DNA from: Bacteroidota bacterium
GTDB taxonomy: Bacteria > Bacteroidota > Bacteroidia > Cytophagales > Cyclobacteriaceae
Length of the DNA stretch: 37,716 bases
NCBI GenBank assembly: GCA_016866385.1
Contig: VGMU01000021.1
Location: forward strand, 1-37,716
Direction of reading: 5' to 3'
This document shows positions 26,777 through 35,514 of the stretch, one piece after another. Made by a program: the position numbers and the translations under genes. Below the pieces are notes generated by a model. The model searched no databases, was not told the DNA's origin, and worked only from the letters and a program-made list of their open reading frames with translations. Each line of letters starts with the position of its first letter. Within the stretch, counting starts at the first letter, position 1.

Positions 26777-27205
26777 TTAATAGGTTAGTAGGTTTTCTTT
26801 CGATTTGAGTTTGGAAATATCAATCTTGATTACACTTTGAACGAGAGAGTTCCTGGAAAGCTTTTCAATAAACGTACTTAATAAAATTTGCTCCGTTTCA
26901 TCCTGTACGAGTAGAAAATAATCTAAATTTTTGAGCTCTGGAATAAGGTAAGCCATCTGCTGGGTAGCATTAATTGCCCTATTTTTTAGCAACTGAATGT
27001 AGCCATGCGACAAAGAAAGGAAGTATTGACTTATTTCAAGTTTTTGAGCATTTAAAAATTCTAATTCCAGATCATCTTTTTTTACTAAGTTGAGATCCAA
27101 TTCTTTATTGATCAACCAGGCCATTCTATATTCTTTTACAGGAGACACAATCCCTAGCAATTCGAAGTCAAAGGTGGGTTCTACAAGTAATTTAGCCTTC
27201 TTCAT
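26777..27205 (-). CDS. IPExxxVDY family protein
   Basis: Protein of 142 residues from a family known only by its signature; here LIPELKNLDYFL (about 98-109) matches the I-P-E-x-x-x-(V/L)-D-Y pattern. No membrane segment, signal peptide or catalytic motif is evident. The family occurs almost only in Bacteroidota and is found between acpP and pyk, as here. The function is unknown; close linkage to pyruvate kinase (6-base gap) may mean a link to central metabolism, but this is inference. It is the first gene of the pair, divergent from acpP. Confidence 0.85.
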   Translation of the reverse strand: MKKAKLLVEPTFDFELLGIVSPVKEYRMAWLINKELDLNLVKKDDLELEFLNAQKLEISQYFLSLSHGYIQLLKNRAINATQQMAYLIPELKNLDYFLLVQDETEQILLSTFIEKLSRNSLVQSVIKIDISKLKSKENLLTY

Positions 27206-27227
27206 GGAGGAAGATCAGTAGGTGTCA

Positions 27228-27260
27228 CAAAGGTAGAAATTAAAACGGTGTAGCGACAAT
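27228..27260 (-). promoter_or_regulatory. Bacteroidota-type promoter for IPExxxVDY-pyk
   Basis: On the minus strand, ATTG (27260-27257), 21 bases, then TACCTTTG (27235-27228). The -7 box matches TAnnTTTG exactly, and the upstream box differs from TTTG at one base. The expected transcription start is near 27221, about 16 bases ahead of the ATG. Pattern-based. Confidence 0.5.
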
Positions 27261-27293
27261 ATTCAAAATCCCAAAATTTACTTCCCGCATTTC

Positions 27294-27325
27294 TTTGTCA
27301 ATTAGCCATTAAATATATTTCTTTG
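27294..27325 (+). promoter_or_regulatory. Bacteroidota-type promoter for acpP-fabF-rnc
   Basis: TTTG (27294-27297), 20 bases, then TTTCTTTG (27318-27325), one mismatch from TAnnTTTG. The expected transcription start is near 27332, about 24 bases before the acpP ATG. It is divergent from the promoter of the pyk unit, with the two upstream boxes 33 bases apart. Pattern-based. Confidence 0.5.
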
Positions 27326-27355
27326 CGGAAAGTTATTCACTAAACTGATCACAAA

Positions 27356-27592
27356 ATGTCTGAAATTGCACAAAAAGTAAAGGCCATCATTGTTGACAAA
27401 CTTGGCGTAGAAGAATCTGAAGTCACTATGGAAGCAAGCTTCACCAACGATCTTGGCGCTGATTCTTTGGACACTGTGGAATTAATCATGGAATTCGAAA
27501 AAGAATTCAACATCTCCATTCCTGATGACCAAGCCGAGCAAATCGGCACAGTTGGTCAAGCCATCACTTACCTTGAGGCTAACGTAAAATAA
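27356..27592 (+). CDS. acpP: Acyl carrier protein
   Basis: Carries growing acyl chains on a 4'-phosphopantetheine arm. It has 78 residues and is acidic. The attachment site is Ser37 in [12 protein letters not shown]. It heads the unit acpP-fabF-rnc, with fabF starting 22 bases after its stop. Length and motif are canonical. Confidence 0.97.
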   Translation: MSEIAQKVKAIIVDKLGVEESEVTMEASFTNDLGADSLDTVELIMEFEKEFNISIPDDQAEQIGTVGQAITYLEANVK

Positions 27593-27614
27593 AATTACCC
27601 CATAAATTCATTTT

Positions 27615-28865
27615 ATGAATTTAAAAAGAGTTGTTGTAACCGGCCTCGGAGCACTCACACCCATCGGTAACTCAAAGGATGAATTCTGGAAGGGTTTATC
27701 TTCTGGTGTGAGTGGCGCTGAGCCCATCACTCGATTCGACGCTTCGCTTTTCAAAACCCAATTTGCTTGCGAAATAAAAAACTTTGACATCGATAATTTT
27801 ATCGATAGAAAAGAAGCAAGAAAAATGGATGCATTTACCCAATATGCAATGGTGGCGGTAGATGAAGCGATTATAGACTCAGGAATTAATCCTGAGACCA
27901 TTGACTTGTCACGAGCCGGAGTAATTTGGGGCTCGGGAATTGGAGGTTTGAGAACTTTCCAAGAAGAAGTGATGGAGTTTTCCAAGGGGGATGGGACTCC
28001 CCGATTTAATCCATTTTTTATTCCTAAAATGATTGCCGACATCGCTGCCGGCTTCATTTCTATTAAGTATGGTTTTCGTGGACCCAACTTCGTGACCGTA
28101 TCTGCCTGTGCTTCCGCTACCAATGCTCTCATAGATGCCTTCAATTATATCCGATTGGGTAAAGCAGACATCTTTGTCAGTGGAGGATCAGAAGCTGCCG
28201 TCACTGAAGCAGGTATTGGAGGATTCAATGCCATGAAAGCCTTATCCCAGCGAAACGACTCTCCTCAAACAGCTTCAAGACCCTTTGACAAAGATCGAGA
28301 TGGATTTGTCTTGGGTGAAGGTGCAGGTGCTTTGATTCTCGAAGAACTCGAGCATGCTAAGGCAAGGGGTGCAAAAATTTATGCAGAACTCGTAGGTGGA
28401 GGCATGACTGCCGATGCCAATCACATTACTGCTCCTCATCCAGAAGGACTAGGCGCTAGTAGTGTCATGCAAATTACCTTGGAAGACGCAGGGATTACTC
28501 CTGAATGTATCGATTACATCAACGTGCATGGAACATCCACCCCTCTTGGAGACGTAAGCGAAACCATGGCTATTCAAAAGGTTTTTGGAGACCATGCGTA
28601 TCGACTCAATATCAGCAGTACAAAATCCATGACCGGTCACCTCCTAGGTGCCGCTGGAGCTATTGAGGCCATTGCCTGCATTATGGCTATCAATCATAGC
28701 CTCGTTCCGCCAACCATCAATCATTTTACCGACGACGAGGCCTTTGACCCAGGTTTAAATTTAACCTTTACCAAAGCTCAGGCAAGAGAAATCAACTACG
28801 CTTTGAGCAACACCTTTGGTTTTGGAGGTCACAATTGTTCCGTTATTTTCAAAAAATTCAACTAA
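27615..28865 (+). CDS. fabF: 3-oxoacyl-[acyl-carrier-protein] synthase II FabF
   Basis: Elongating condensing enzyme of fatty-acid synthesis. It has 416 residues with the Cys-His-His triad: Cys165 in TVSACASATNA, His305 in NVHGTSTPLGD and His342 in GHLLGAAGAIEA. The Lys of SSTKSMTGH is also present. The C-terminal NTFGFGGHNCSVIF is typical. It lies directly between acpP and rnc, an arrangement conserved in many bacteria. Confidence 0.97.
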   Translation: MNLKRVVVTGLGALTPIGNSKDEFWKGLSSGVSGAEPITRFDASLFKTQFACEIKNFDIDNFIDRKEARKMDAFTQYAMVAVDEAIIDSGINPETIDLSRAGVIWGSGIGGLRTFQEEVMEFSKGDGTPRFNPFFIPKMIADIAAGFISIKYGFRGPNFVTVSACASATNALIDAFNYIRLGKADIFVSGGSEAAVTEAGIGGFNAMKALSQRNDSPQTASRPFDKDRDGFVLGEGAGALILEELEHAKARGAKIYAELVGGGMTADANHITAPHPEGLGASSVMQITLEDAGITPECIDYINVHGTSTPLGDVSETMAIQKVFGDHAYRLNISSTKSMTGHLLGAAGAIEAIACIMAINHSLVPPTINHFTDDEAFDPGLNLTFTKAQAREINYALSNTFGFGGHNCSVIFKKFN

Positions 28866-28870
28866 TCCGC

Positions 28871-29611
28871 GTGAACTTCTTCAAGCGATTAGGAATTCAA
28901 GCACTCTTCTTTAGTACAAAAGACAAACACCTTGCTACCTCGATCCAAATGATCTTGGGAAGAAAGCCTTTAAACGTATCCTTATACCGTCTTGCTCTAA
29001 CTCCATCGGGTTTGGGTGAAGAATCGGATAACGGTTTCAAAAAATCCAACGAACGATTGGAATTTCTTGGTGATGCCATTTTGGGAGCTGTCATTGCCGA
29101 GCACTTATTTAAAAAATACCCCTACAGAGACGAAGGATTTCTCACCGAAACAAGATCCAAATTAGTCAATAGAGAAACCTTGAACGACATAGGAATCAAG
29201 ATTGGCCTTAAAAAAGTATTTTACCAGGTGGTAGGAAATCGCCAATTTGTTGGAAATAAATCTCTTTACGGAGATATACTAGAGGCCTTTTTAGGAGCTG
29301 TTTATCTCGATAGAGGGTATTCGTTTACAAAAAAATTAATTCTACAACGCATCCTTATTCATATGGACTTGGAAGGCATGGTAAGTACCATCTCCAATTT
29401 CAAAAGTAAACTTTTGGAATGGTCTCAACGTGAAGGGAAACAGGTGGAATATTCCGTAGTACAAGTCAATAATAACCAACGCTACAAGGAGTTTGTTATT
29501 GAGGTGCTCCTGGACCAGGAATCCATTGCCTTGGGTAAGGGAGAAACAAAGAAAAAGGCAGAACAAGAAGCTTCTAAAAATGCCTGTGAAAACCTTCAAT
29601 TGGTCAGTTAA
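28871..29611 (+). CDS. rnc: Ribonuclease III
   Basis: Double-strand-specific endoribonuclease that processes rRNA precursors and other structured RNA. It has 246 residues from the GTG at 28871. The signature ERLEFLGDAIL (Asp68 catalytic) and the second acidic site GDILEAFLGAVYLD are present. A C-terminal double-stranded RNA-binding domain ends GKGETKKKAEQEASKNACENL. The GTG, 5 bases after the fabF stop, was preferred over a TTG at 28835 that would overlap fabF by 31 bases. The N-terminus is somewhat longer than in E. coli RNase III. Confidence 0.94.
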   Translation: MNFFKRLGIQALFFSTKDKHLATSIQMILGRKPLNVSLYRLALTPSGLGEESDNGFKKSNERLEFLGDAILGAVIAEHLFKKYPYRDEGFLTETRSKLVNRETLNDIGIKIGLKKVFYQVVGNRQFVGNKSLYGDILEAFLGAVYLDRGYSFTKKLILQRILIHMDLEGMVSTISNFKSKLLEWSQREGKQVEYSVVQVNNNQRYKEFVIEVLLDQESIALGKGETKKKAEQEASKNACENLQLVS

Positions 29612-29632
29612 ATCGACAAAAGATAAATACCC

Positions 29633-31471
29633 ATGGACGCACTAAAAATAGCTGGAGCTACCCTCAACCAAACCCCGCTGGATTGGCAGGGCAATTTGGA
29701 GCGCATCCAAGAGGCTATCAGGCTAGCTAAAAGTAGTCAGGTAGAAGTGCTTTGCTTTCCCGAATTATCCCTCACAGGCTATGGAGCAGAAGATCTTTTT
29801 TTAAGCCCTTGGTTTTGTGAAAAAGCACTTGATCAACTCGAGCGCCTACTTCCGTGCTGCCAGGGCATTACCGTAGCAGTAGGACTGCCCCTACGCATAG
29901 AAGATAAGGTTTACAACGTGATGGCTGTAGTGGAGGATACCCAAGTCACAGGATTAGTCGCCAAGCAGTTTCTAGCCATCGACGGGGTACATTACGAATT
30001 TCGTTGGTTTACCCCATGGCCAGCTCAGGAGCAAAGAAAATTAACCTTATTTGGGAAAGAGGTTCCTTTTGGAGACCTCACCTTTCGGCATAAGGGTCTA
30101 CATTATGGATTTGAAATTTGTGAGGATGCTTGGAGGGGAGATTTACGTCCTGGCCATAGATTAAGCAAGCGAAAGGTGGATTTGATTTTTAATCCTAGCG
30201 CTTCACACTTTGCTATGGGGAAAACTTCCCTTCGCCAACAGTTGGTCACAGAAAGTTCTAGACAATTCTCTTGCTTTTATTGTTATGTCAATCTCTTAGG
30301 GAATGAGGCAGGAAAAATGATTTATGATGGAGAAATTCTTTTTGCAAAAGATGGAACCCTTCTTTCAAGAAACACCTTACTTTCCTTCAAAGACGTACAA
30401 ATCCTTTCTTTCCAAGTTGAGCCTATTCCACAATACATCGCACCTATCCTTTCCAAAGAATGGGAATTTGCTCAAGCTACTGGACTAGCCCTTTTTGATT
30501 ATCTCAGAAAAAGTAAATCCAAGGGTTTTGTGCTTTCCCTTTCTGGAGGGGCAGATTCCTCTACCCTAGCCATTCTGGTGGCAGAAATGGTCCGCAGAGG
30601 GATTCAGGAACTGGGGACAGCTGCATTTGCATCCAAACTTGGCTTACAGGCACCCCATTCTAGAACCGAGGAGGAAAAAGATTTGGTAAAGCAACTCTTG
30701 ACCACAGCTTATCAAAGCACAAAAAATTCCTCAGAGGAAACTCTCCTATCGGCTAAAGCTTTGGCAGAAAGCATAGGCGCTACATTTTATTCCTGGTCCA
30801 TAGACGAGGAGGTGCACTCTTACATCCAAAAAATAGAAAAGGCAACGGGACAGCCTCTGACCTGGGAAAAAGATGACATTACCCTACAAAATATACAAGC
30901 CAGGACACGTTCCCCTATTATTTGGATGCTTGCCAATAAGAAAAATGCCTTACTTCTGGCCACGTCCAACCGAAGCGAAGGAGACGTAGGCTATGCCACT
31001 ATGGATGGAGATACCAGCGGTAGCATTTCCCCCATAGCCGGGGTGGATAAAGACTTTATCAGGCATTGGCTTCTCTGGGCCGAAACCCACCTCGATAGAC
31101 CAGGACTTTGCCTAGTCAACGCCCTCACTCCTACCGCGGAATTGCGCCCATCCGAACAGGTACAAACGGATGAAAATGACCTGATGCCATACGATTTGCT
31201 TGTAAAAATAGAGCGTTTGGCCCTACAGGATAGACAATCCCCAGTAGCTATTTTCCTTCAACTCCGAGGAAAAGTTTCTCATTCAGAGGAAGAACTAAAA
31301 GGTTTTATTAAAAAATTCTTTCAACTTTGGTCACGCAACCAGTGGAAAAGGGAGCGTTTTGCACCCTCCTTTCATCTGGATGAATTCAATATAGATCCAA
31401 AAACTTGGTGTAGATTTCCTATCCTTTCTGAAGGATTCAAAGAAGAATTAGAACAATTAGAAAAACAATAA
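29633..31471 (+). CDS. nadE: Glutamine-dependent NAD+ synthetase
   Basis: Final step of NAD synthesis, using glutamine as amide donor. It has 612 residues in two domains. An N-terminal nitrilase-type glutaminase carries Glu44 in FPELSLTGYG, Lys111 in VAKQFLAIDG and Cys163 in FEICEDAW. The C-terminal synthetase has the ATP pyrophosphatase loop SGGADSS (304-310) and TSNRSEGDVGYATMDGD. All catalytic residues are present. It begins 21 bases after rnc and runs into lgt with a 3-base gap, so the transcript is probably continuous. Confidence 0.96.
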   Translation: MDALKIAGATLNQTPLDWQGNLERIQEAIRLAKSSQVEVLCFPELSLTGYGAEDLFLSPWFCEKALDQLERLLPCCQGITVAVGLPLRIEDKVYNVMAVVEDTQVTGLVAKQFLAIDGVHYEFRWFTPWPAQEQRKLTLFGKEVPFGDLTFRHKGLHYGFEICEDAWRGDLRPGHRLSKRKVDLIFNPSASHFAMGKTSLRQQLVTESSRQFSCFYCYVNLLGNEAGKMIYDGEILFAKDGTLLSRNTLLSFKDVQILSFQVEPIPQYIAPILSKEWEFAQATGLALFDYLRKSKSKGFVLSLSGGADSSTLAILVAEMVRRGIQELGTAAFASKLGLQAPHSRTEEEKDLVKQLLTTAYQSTKNSSEETLLSAKALAESIGATFYSWSIDEEVHSYIQKIEKATGQPLTWEKDDITLQNIQARTRSPIIWMLANKKNALLLATSNRSEGDVGYATMDGDTSGSISPIAGVDKDFIRHWLLWAETHLDRPGLCLVNALTPTAELRPSEQVQTDENDLMPYDLLVKIERLALQDRQSPVAIFLQLRGKVSHSEEELKGFIKKFFQLWSRNQWKRERFAPSFHLDEFNIDPKTWCRFPILSEGFKEELEQLEKQ

Positions 31472-31474
31472 ACC

Positions 31475-32569
31475 ATGCTAAGCTCCTTTCTTTCTTATAT
31501 CGTCTGGGATGCAAGCCCTTCAGTGATTGAAGGATTTGATAGACTGAGATGGTATAGCCTACTCTTTGCTTTGGGATTTATCATTTCCCAACAGATCATG
31601 GTGTTTTTTTTCAAGAAAGAAAATAAAGAGGCACAATTGGTGGATAAACTCACCATCTATATGGTGTTGGCAACTATAATTGGCGCAAGATTGGGTCACG
31701 TACTCTTCTATGAGCCTCAAAAGTACTTGAGCAATCCTCTAGATATTTTGAAAATTTGGGAAGGGGGATTAGCATCTCATGGTGCTGCAATTGCCATTTT
31801 GCTAGCATTATGGATCTATGCTAAAAATACTCCTGGACAAAGCTACCTCTGGGTGGTGGATCGCATCGTCATCGTGACTGCCATGACTGGTGCATTGATT
31901 CGGGTGGGAAATTTGATGAATTCTGAAATTGGAGGAAAAGATACTGGTTCAGATGTAGGAATTGTTTATGCTAGAGATTCTGAAGAAATTTTAAGTTCTC
32001 TACAAGTTCCCATCCTCTCCATAGAAGCCTACAAGCCAGAGGACCGAACTTCCGAATTGCATGGAAATGGAATTGTTCCGGTAAACTTTGACTTGGAAAT
32101 TGCTAAAGGAAACTTCAGCAAGGAAAGCTTGACCACTATTCTTTCTCAGGACATCAAGTATGCGCTTACTCAATTTTCTTCTTCTAAGGAATTTTTAGCA
32201 GAATCACCAACTAGCCCCCTTCAACTTGATGTAAAAGAGGAAGCCAATCGGTATGTAGTTACGGTAAAAACATTCGGAAGAGCCAAGCACCCTACACAAA
32301 TCTATGAGGCCAGCTCCTATTTCTTGATTTTTATTCTTTTGCTAACGCTTTGGATAAAATACAAATCCCAGCTTCCCGATGGCTTGTTGCTAGGATTATT
32401 TTTAATTCTTGTTTTTGGATCTCGATTCCTTTGGGAATACTTCAAAGAAGTTCAAGTATCCTTTGAAGAGGGTATGCAATGGAACATGGGACAATTGCTC
32501 TCAATACCATTAGTACTTCTAGGAATCTTCTTGGTTTTCAAAGCGTTGAAAACAGGAATCAAAAAGTGA
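31475..32569 (+). CDS. lgt: Prolipoprotein diacylglyceryl transferase
   Basis: Inner-membrane enzyme that transfers diacylglycerol from phosphatidylglycerol to the lipobox cysteine of prolipoproteins. It has 364 residues, longer than the 291 of E. coli Lgt. His102 in GLASHGAA, Arg143 and Asn146 in LIRVGNLMNSEIGG match E. coli His103, Arg143 and Asn146. KHPTQIYEA is the later conserved block. The extra length is an insertion of roughly 80-100 residues between NSEIGG and the HPTQIYE block, predicted to face the periplasm. The substrates in this window include at least two lipoproteins. Confidence 0.95.
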   Translation: MLSSFLSYIVWDASPSVIEGFDRLRWYSLLFALGFIISQQIMVFFFKKENKEAQLVDKLTIYMVLATIIGARLGHVLFYEPQKYLSNPLDILKIWEGGLASHGAAIAILLALWIYAKNTPGQSYLWVVDRIVIVTAMTGALIRVGNLMNSEIGGKDTGSDVGIVYARDSEEILSSLQVPILSIEAYKPEDRTSELHGNGIVPVNFDLEIAKGNFSKESLTTILSQDIKYALTQFSSSKEFLAESPTSPLQLDVKEEANRYVVTVKTFGRAKHPTQIYEASSYFLIFILLLTLWIKYKSQLPDGLLLGLFLILVFGSRFLWEYFKEVQVSFEEGMQWNMGQLLSIPLVLLGIFLVFKALKTGIKK

Positions 32570-32570
32570 A

Positions 32571-32795
32571 TTAAGGAACAGGATCGTGACCTTGCCCACC
32601 CCATGGATGGCATCTCATGATTCTTTTTAAACCAAGTATCCCACCCTTCCCAATTCCATGCTTTAAAATCGCCTCCTTCATGTAGTGACTGCAGCTTGGT
32701 GTATACCTACAACTTGAGGGAAATAAGGGGGAAATAAGGTATTGGTAGACCAAAACAGGGAAAATGGCTATCTTTCTGAGGTACTTGGTAAACAT
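32571..32795 (-). CDS. yidD: Membrane protein insertion efficiency factor YidD
   Basis: Small protein of 74 residues that is thought to help YidC-dependent membrane insertion. The family core is IFPVLVYQYLISPLFPSSCRYTPSCS (in two overlapping parts) with the conserved cysteines, then HGIGKGGILGLKRIMRCHPW and the C-terminal GHDPVP. The ATG at 32795 was chosen; a TTG at 32816 would add seven residues. It is convergent with lgt, with one base between the stops, and divergent from the outer-membrane protein gene, with 23 bases between the starts. It is not beside rnpA or yidC here. Confidence 0.93.
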   Translation of the reverse strand: MFTKYLRKIAIFPVLVYQYLISPLFPSSCRYTPSCSHYMKEAILKHGIGKGGILGLKRIMRCHPWGGQGHDPVP

Positions 32796-32818
32796 GAGGC
32801 GATCCTTTGCGATCAAAT

Positions 32819-34294
32819 ATGCAGGATTTGAACCAATTTTGGAGACATATCATTCAATTGAAGTCAAAATTTATTTTTTTTCTTTTGAGCTTTTGCCTGC
32901 TGGGATCGCTATTCCTTCCCTTTACGAGTAAGGCTCAGGATACACTATCGAATACACCTCCCAAGCAAATAAGTATTTCTGCAATTTATATCGTTGGAAA
33001 TGAAAAAACAGAAAGAGAAATCATTCTTCGAGAATTGGATTTTATTACCAATTATACCTACGAGTGGGAAACATTTTTGGGAATACTAAAGGCAGACCAA
33101 CAAAAAATTTACAACCTTCGATTGTTTAATGAGGTCGAAATTACCCCACTTTTTACAGGACCCGAACAAGCAGATGTCCTCATTACGGTGAAAGAAAGGT
33201 GGTACATTCTTCCTTCAATCATATTCCAACTGGCTGACAGAAACTTTGCAGAATGGTGGACCAACCAGAATCGAGATTGGTCTCGAGTAAATTACGGTTT
33301 TAGAATAAACCACGCCAATGTGGGGGGAAGAAATGAAAAATTCAGGTTTTCCGGCCAAATGGGATTTACCAAAGGATTAGAAATACTTTATTCCAAACCC
33401 TACATAGACAGAAAGCAAAAGCATGGATTATCCTTTCAACTTACTTACGGGGATCAAAAAACCTTACCCATTGCTTCCCGATTCAATAGACAAGTATTTT
33501 ATACTACACCAGAAGAAGAAATTGTAAGAAAAACATTTACCACTGCCTTAAGGTATACCTTCAGAAGGACTTTTTACAATTTTCATCTCCTTACCCTGGG
33601 GTATTCTAGCATTTGGATCAACCCAAAGGTCTTGCAGGAAAATCCAAATTATTTTCAACACCAAGGGAATACCTTAGACTTCAGCTATCTTCAGTATTCC
33701 TTTCGTCACGATAAGCGAGACAATATTGCCTATGCCACTAAAGGAGAACTCCTTCAACTCACAGCTACCGCCTATGGATTGCTACCCAAGGAACAATTGA
33801 ATGAAGTAGAGCTCAATCTGACTGCTAATAGGTATCTTCCTTTGAATGATAGGGTTCATCTAGCCTCCGGATTAAGTGGAACGTGGTTTTTAAGCAAAAA
33901 TCAGCCCTATCCATTGGTCAGGGGAATAGGCTATGTTCCCAATTTTATCCGTGGATATGAATTGTATGTCATTGAAGGACAACAACTACTCGTTCATAAA
34001 AATAGCCTAAGAACTAAGTTTTTTTCTACATCCTTTGACCTTTCCTCCTTTTTATCCAATGAGCAATTTAACGTCTTCCCTTTGAGTTTTTACCTCAGCG
34101 GTAACTTTGATCATGGAGCAGTTTGGGATCGCAACCGAATTCTCGAAAATGTAAGGCTATCCAATCAATACTTGTATGGCTATGGCATAGGACTAGACCT
34201 GGTAAGTATCTACGACTCTGTTTTTAGGTTTGAATACTCTATCAATAAACAAGGGGAGGGAAATTTCTTTTTCAATATCAAAGCGCCATTTTAA
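32819..34294 (+). CDS. BamA/TamA-family outer membrane protein
   Basis: Outer-membrane protein of 491 residues. A signal peptide ends at TSKAQ (about residue 33). It is followed by one or two POTRA-like segments (about 40-130: ISAIYIVGNEKTEREIILRE, VEITPLFTGPEQADVLITVK, ERWYILP) and a beta-barrel of the bacterial surface antigen type, with RGYELYVIEGQQ near the conserved barrel RGF/Y motif, ending in a C-terminal Phe. It is shorter than BamA (about 800 residues with five POTRAs) and is more likely an accessory member of the Omp85 superfamily. The exact role (protein or lipid export or assembly) is unknown. The start was chosen at the ATG that begins the signal peptide. Confidence 0.85.
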   Translation: MQDLNQFWRHIIQLKSKFIFFLLSFCLLGSLFLPFTSKAQDTLSNTPPKQISISAIYIVGNEKTEREIILRELDFITNYTYEWETFLGILKADQQKIYNLRLFNEVEITPLFTGPEQADVLITVKERWYILPSIIFQLADRNFAEWWTNQNRDWSRVNYGFRINHANVGGRNEKFRFSGQMGFTKGLEILYSKPYIDRKQKHGLSFQLTYGDQKTLPIASRFNRQVFYTTPEEEIVRKTFTTALRYTFRRTFYNFHLLTLGYSSIWINPKVLQENPNYFQHQGNTLDFSYLQYSFRHDKRDNIAYATKGELLQLTATAYGLLPKEQLNEVELNLTANRYLPLNDRVHLASGLSGTWFLSKNQPYPLVRGIGYVPNFIRGYELYVIEGQQLLVHKNSLRTKFFSTSFDLSSFLSNEQFNVFPLSFYLSGNFDHGAVWDRNRILENVRLSNQYLYGYGIGLDLVSIYDSVFRFEYSINKQGEGNFFFNIKAPF

Positions 34295-34415
34295 CTTGAG
34301 TTCTTTTGCGCAACGAATTACTTTAAAACGAAGGGGTAATTCTTACCTTAACACTCTCATTGATTTACCGTATGGTTTAAAATAAAATATACAACCACTT
34401 AATTATCATAAAGTT

Positions 34416-35402
34416 ATGAAGATTAAATTTATCCCATACGTTCTTCTGTTTCCGATTCTACTTTATTCATGTAGCGATATTGAACAAATTGAGCCGGCGG
34501 AATACGAAACATTTGGAATAAGGCACGATAGAACCCTTACGGATTATGAAGCAGCCATCACTTCCACTACCGATAGACCAGATTTTGGACCCGTGGTGAT
34601 GTTTAGCTATACCATAGCTGGAAAATCTGACGAATACATTGGATCGGGCACCTTAATTACCCCCAATTGGATTCTCACGGCTGACCATAATTTTTATGAA
34701 AAGGAAGATCAGAAAAATCCAGTAAATCCTGCAGATATTTCGGTTTACATAGGCAATGATCCCAACAGTCCAGAACAAACACTAAGTGTAGAACAGATCT
34801 TTTTTCATCCTACCTGGATTCAGAACAACATGGATTTTGTCTATGCAAATGACCTGTGTTTGGTCAAGCTAAAAACAGCAGCAAAAAATATGACCCCCGC
34901 TCAACTCTATACAAGCACGGAAGAACCCATTGGTAATAAAGTTTGGTATGCTGGATTCGGTGATTATTCTAGGCTTAAAGGTCAAAATCCAGATTTCTAT
35001 TCAAAAAAGCATGCCTTAGAAAATGTGCTTGATAGGAAAGCCACTGGGATTGTAACTAGAATCAATGGGATTACCTACAATGGAGGCTTATTGGCGTTTG
35101 ATTTTGATTCCCCCTCTGGGAAAAGCAATACTCTAGGCGACAATTATGTAGGAGAAGATGAGGCGCTACTAGGACCAGGAAGTAGTGCTGCTACCGCTTT
35201 GAATCTTGAAGGGGCTACTGTGCCTGGAGACAGTGGAGGCCCACTATTTATCAAAGACAATGGAGTTTGGAAGGTAGCTGGAGTATTGTCTGGGGGAGTA
35301 CCCGAACCCGTAGTAGGGCAAAAAGACAGCAATTATGGAGATATTTCCGTTTTTATAAGGGTCTCCAACAGTAAGGCTTGGATTAGTGAAGTGATTAAGT
35401 AA
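34416..35402 (+). CDS. Trypsin-like serine protease lipoprotein
   Basis: Predicted exported protease of 328 residues with lipobox LLYS-C (Cys19), so it is anchored in a membrane. The S1 chymotrypsin fold shows His91 in ILTADHNFY, Asp146 in YANDLCLVKL and Ser273 in VPGDSGGPLF. The histidine motif reads TADHN instead of the canonical TAAHC, so the usual disulfide beside the histidine is absent. The triad is otherwise intact and activity is plausible. The acidic run after the lipid cysteine (SDIEQIEPAEYE) could favour surface display, but that is inference. It is monocistronic: 121 bases separate it from the outer-membrane protein gene, in which no clear promoter was found. Confidence 0.88.
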   Translation: MKIKFIPYVLLFPILLYSCSDIEQIEPAEYETFGIRHDRTLTDYEAAITSTTDRPDFGPVVMFSYTIAGKSDEYIGSGTLITPNWILTADHNFYEKEDQKNPVNPADISVYIGNDPNSPEQTLSVEQIFFHPTWIQNNMDFVYANDLCLVKLKTAAKNMTPAQLYTSTEEPIGNKVWYAGFGDYSRLKGQNPDFYSKKHALENVLDRKATGIVTRINGITYNGGLLAFDFDSPSGKSNTLGDNYVGEDEALLGPGSSAATALNLEGATVPGDSGGPLFIKDNGVWKVAGVLSGGVPEPVVGQKDSNYGDISVFIRVSNSKAWISEVIK

Positions 35403-35405
35403 TCT

Positions 35406-35420
35406 CACCTGACACAGGTG
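35406..35420. repeat. Short perfect hairpin after the protease gene
   Basis: CACCTG-ACA-CAGGTG, a 6-base stem with a 3-base loop, 4 bases after the protease stop. No T tract follows on either strand, so it is not a standard terminator. The rest of 35403-35514, between convergent genes, shows nothing else. Confidence 0.4.
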
Positions 35421-35514
35421 CACTGGAATATCCCTTCTATTTTCAAAAATCTGCTTTACTCTTCTTCTTTTCAGCAACTTCTGTTCCTGACCTCCATGTA
35501 TCTTTTATTTGGGA

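Noticed and set aside
32807-32818. Upstream TTG start for the outer-membrane protein, and TTG at 32816 for yidD
   Set aside because: Both alternatives would make the divergent genes overlap at their starts; the ATGs at 32819 and 32795 give normal N-termini.
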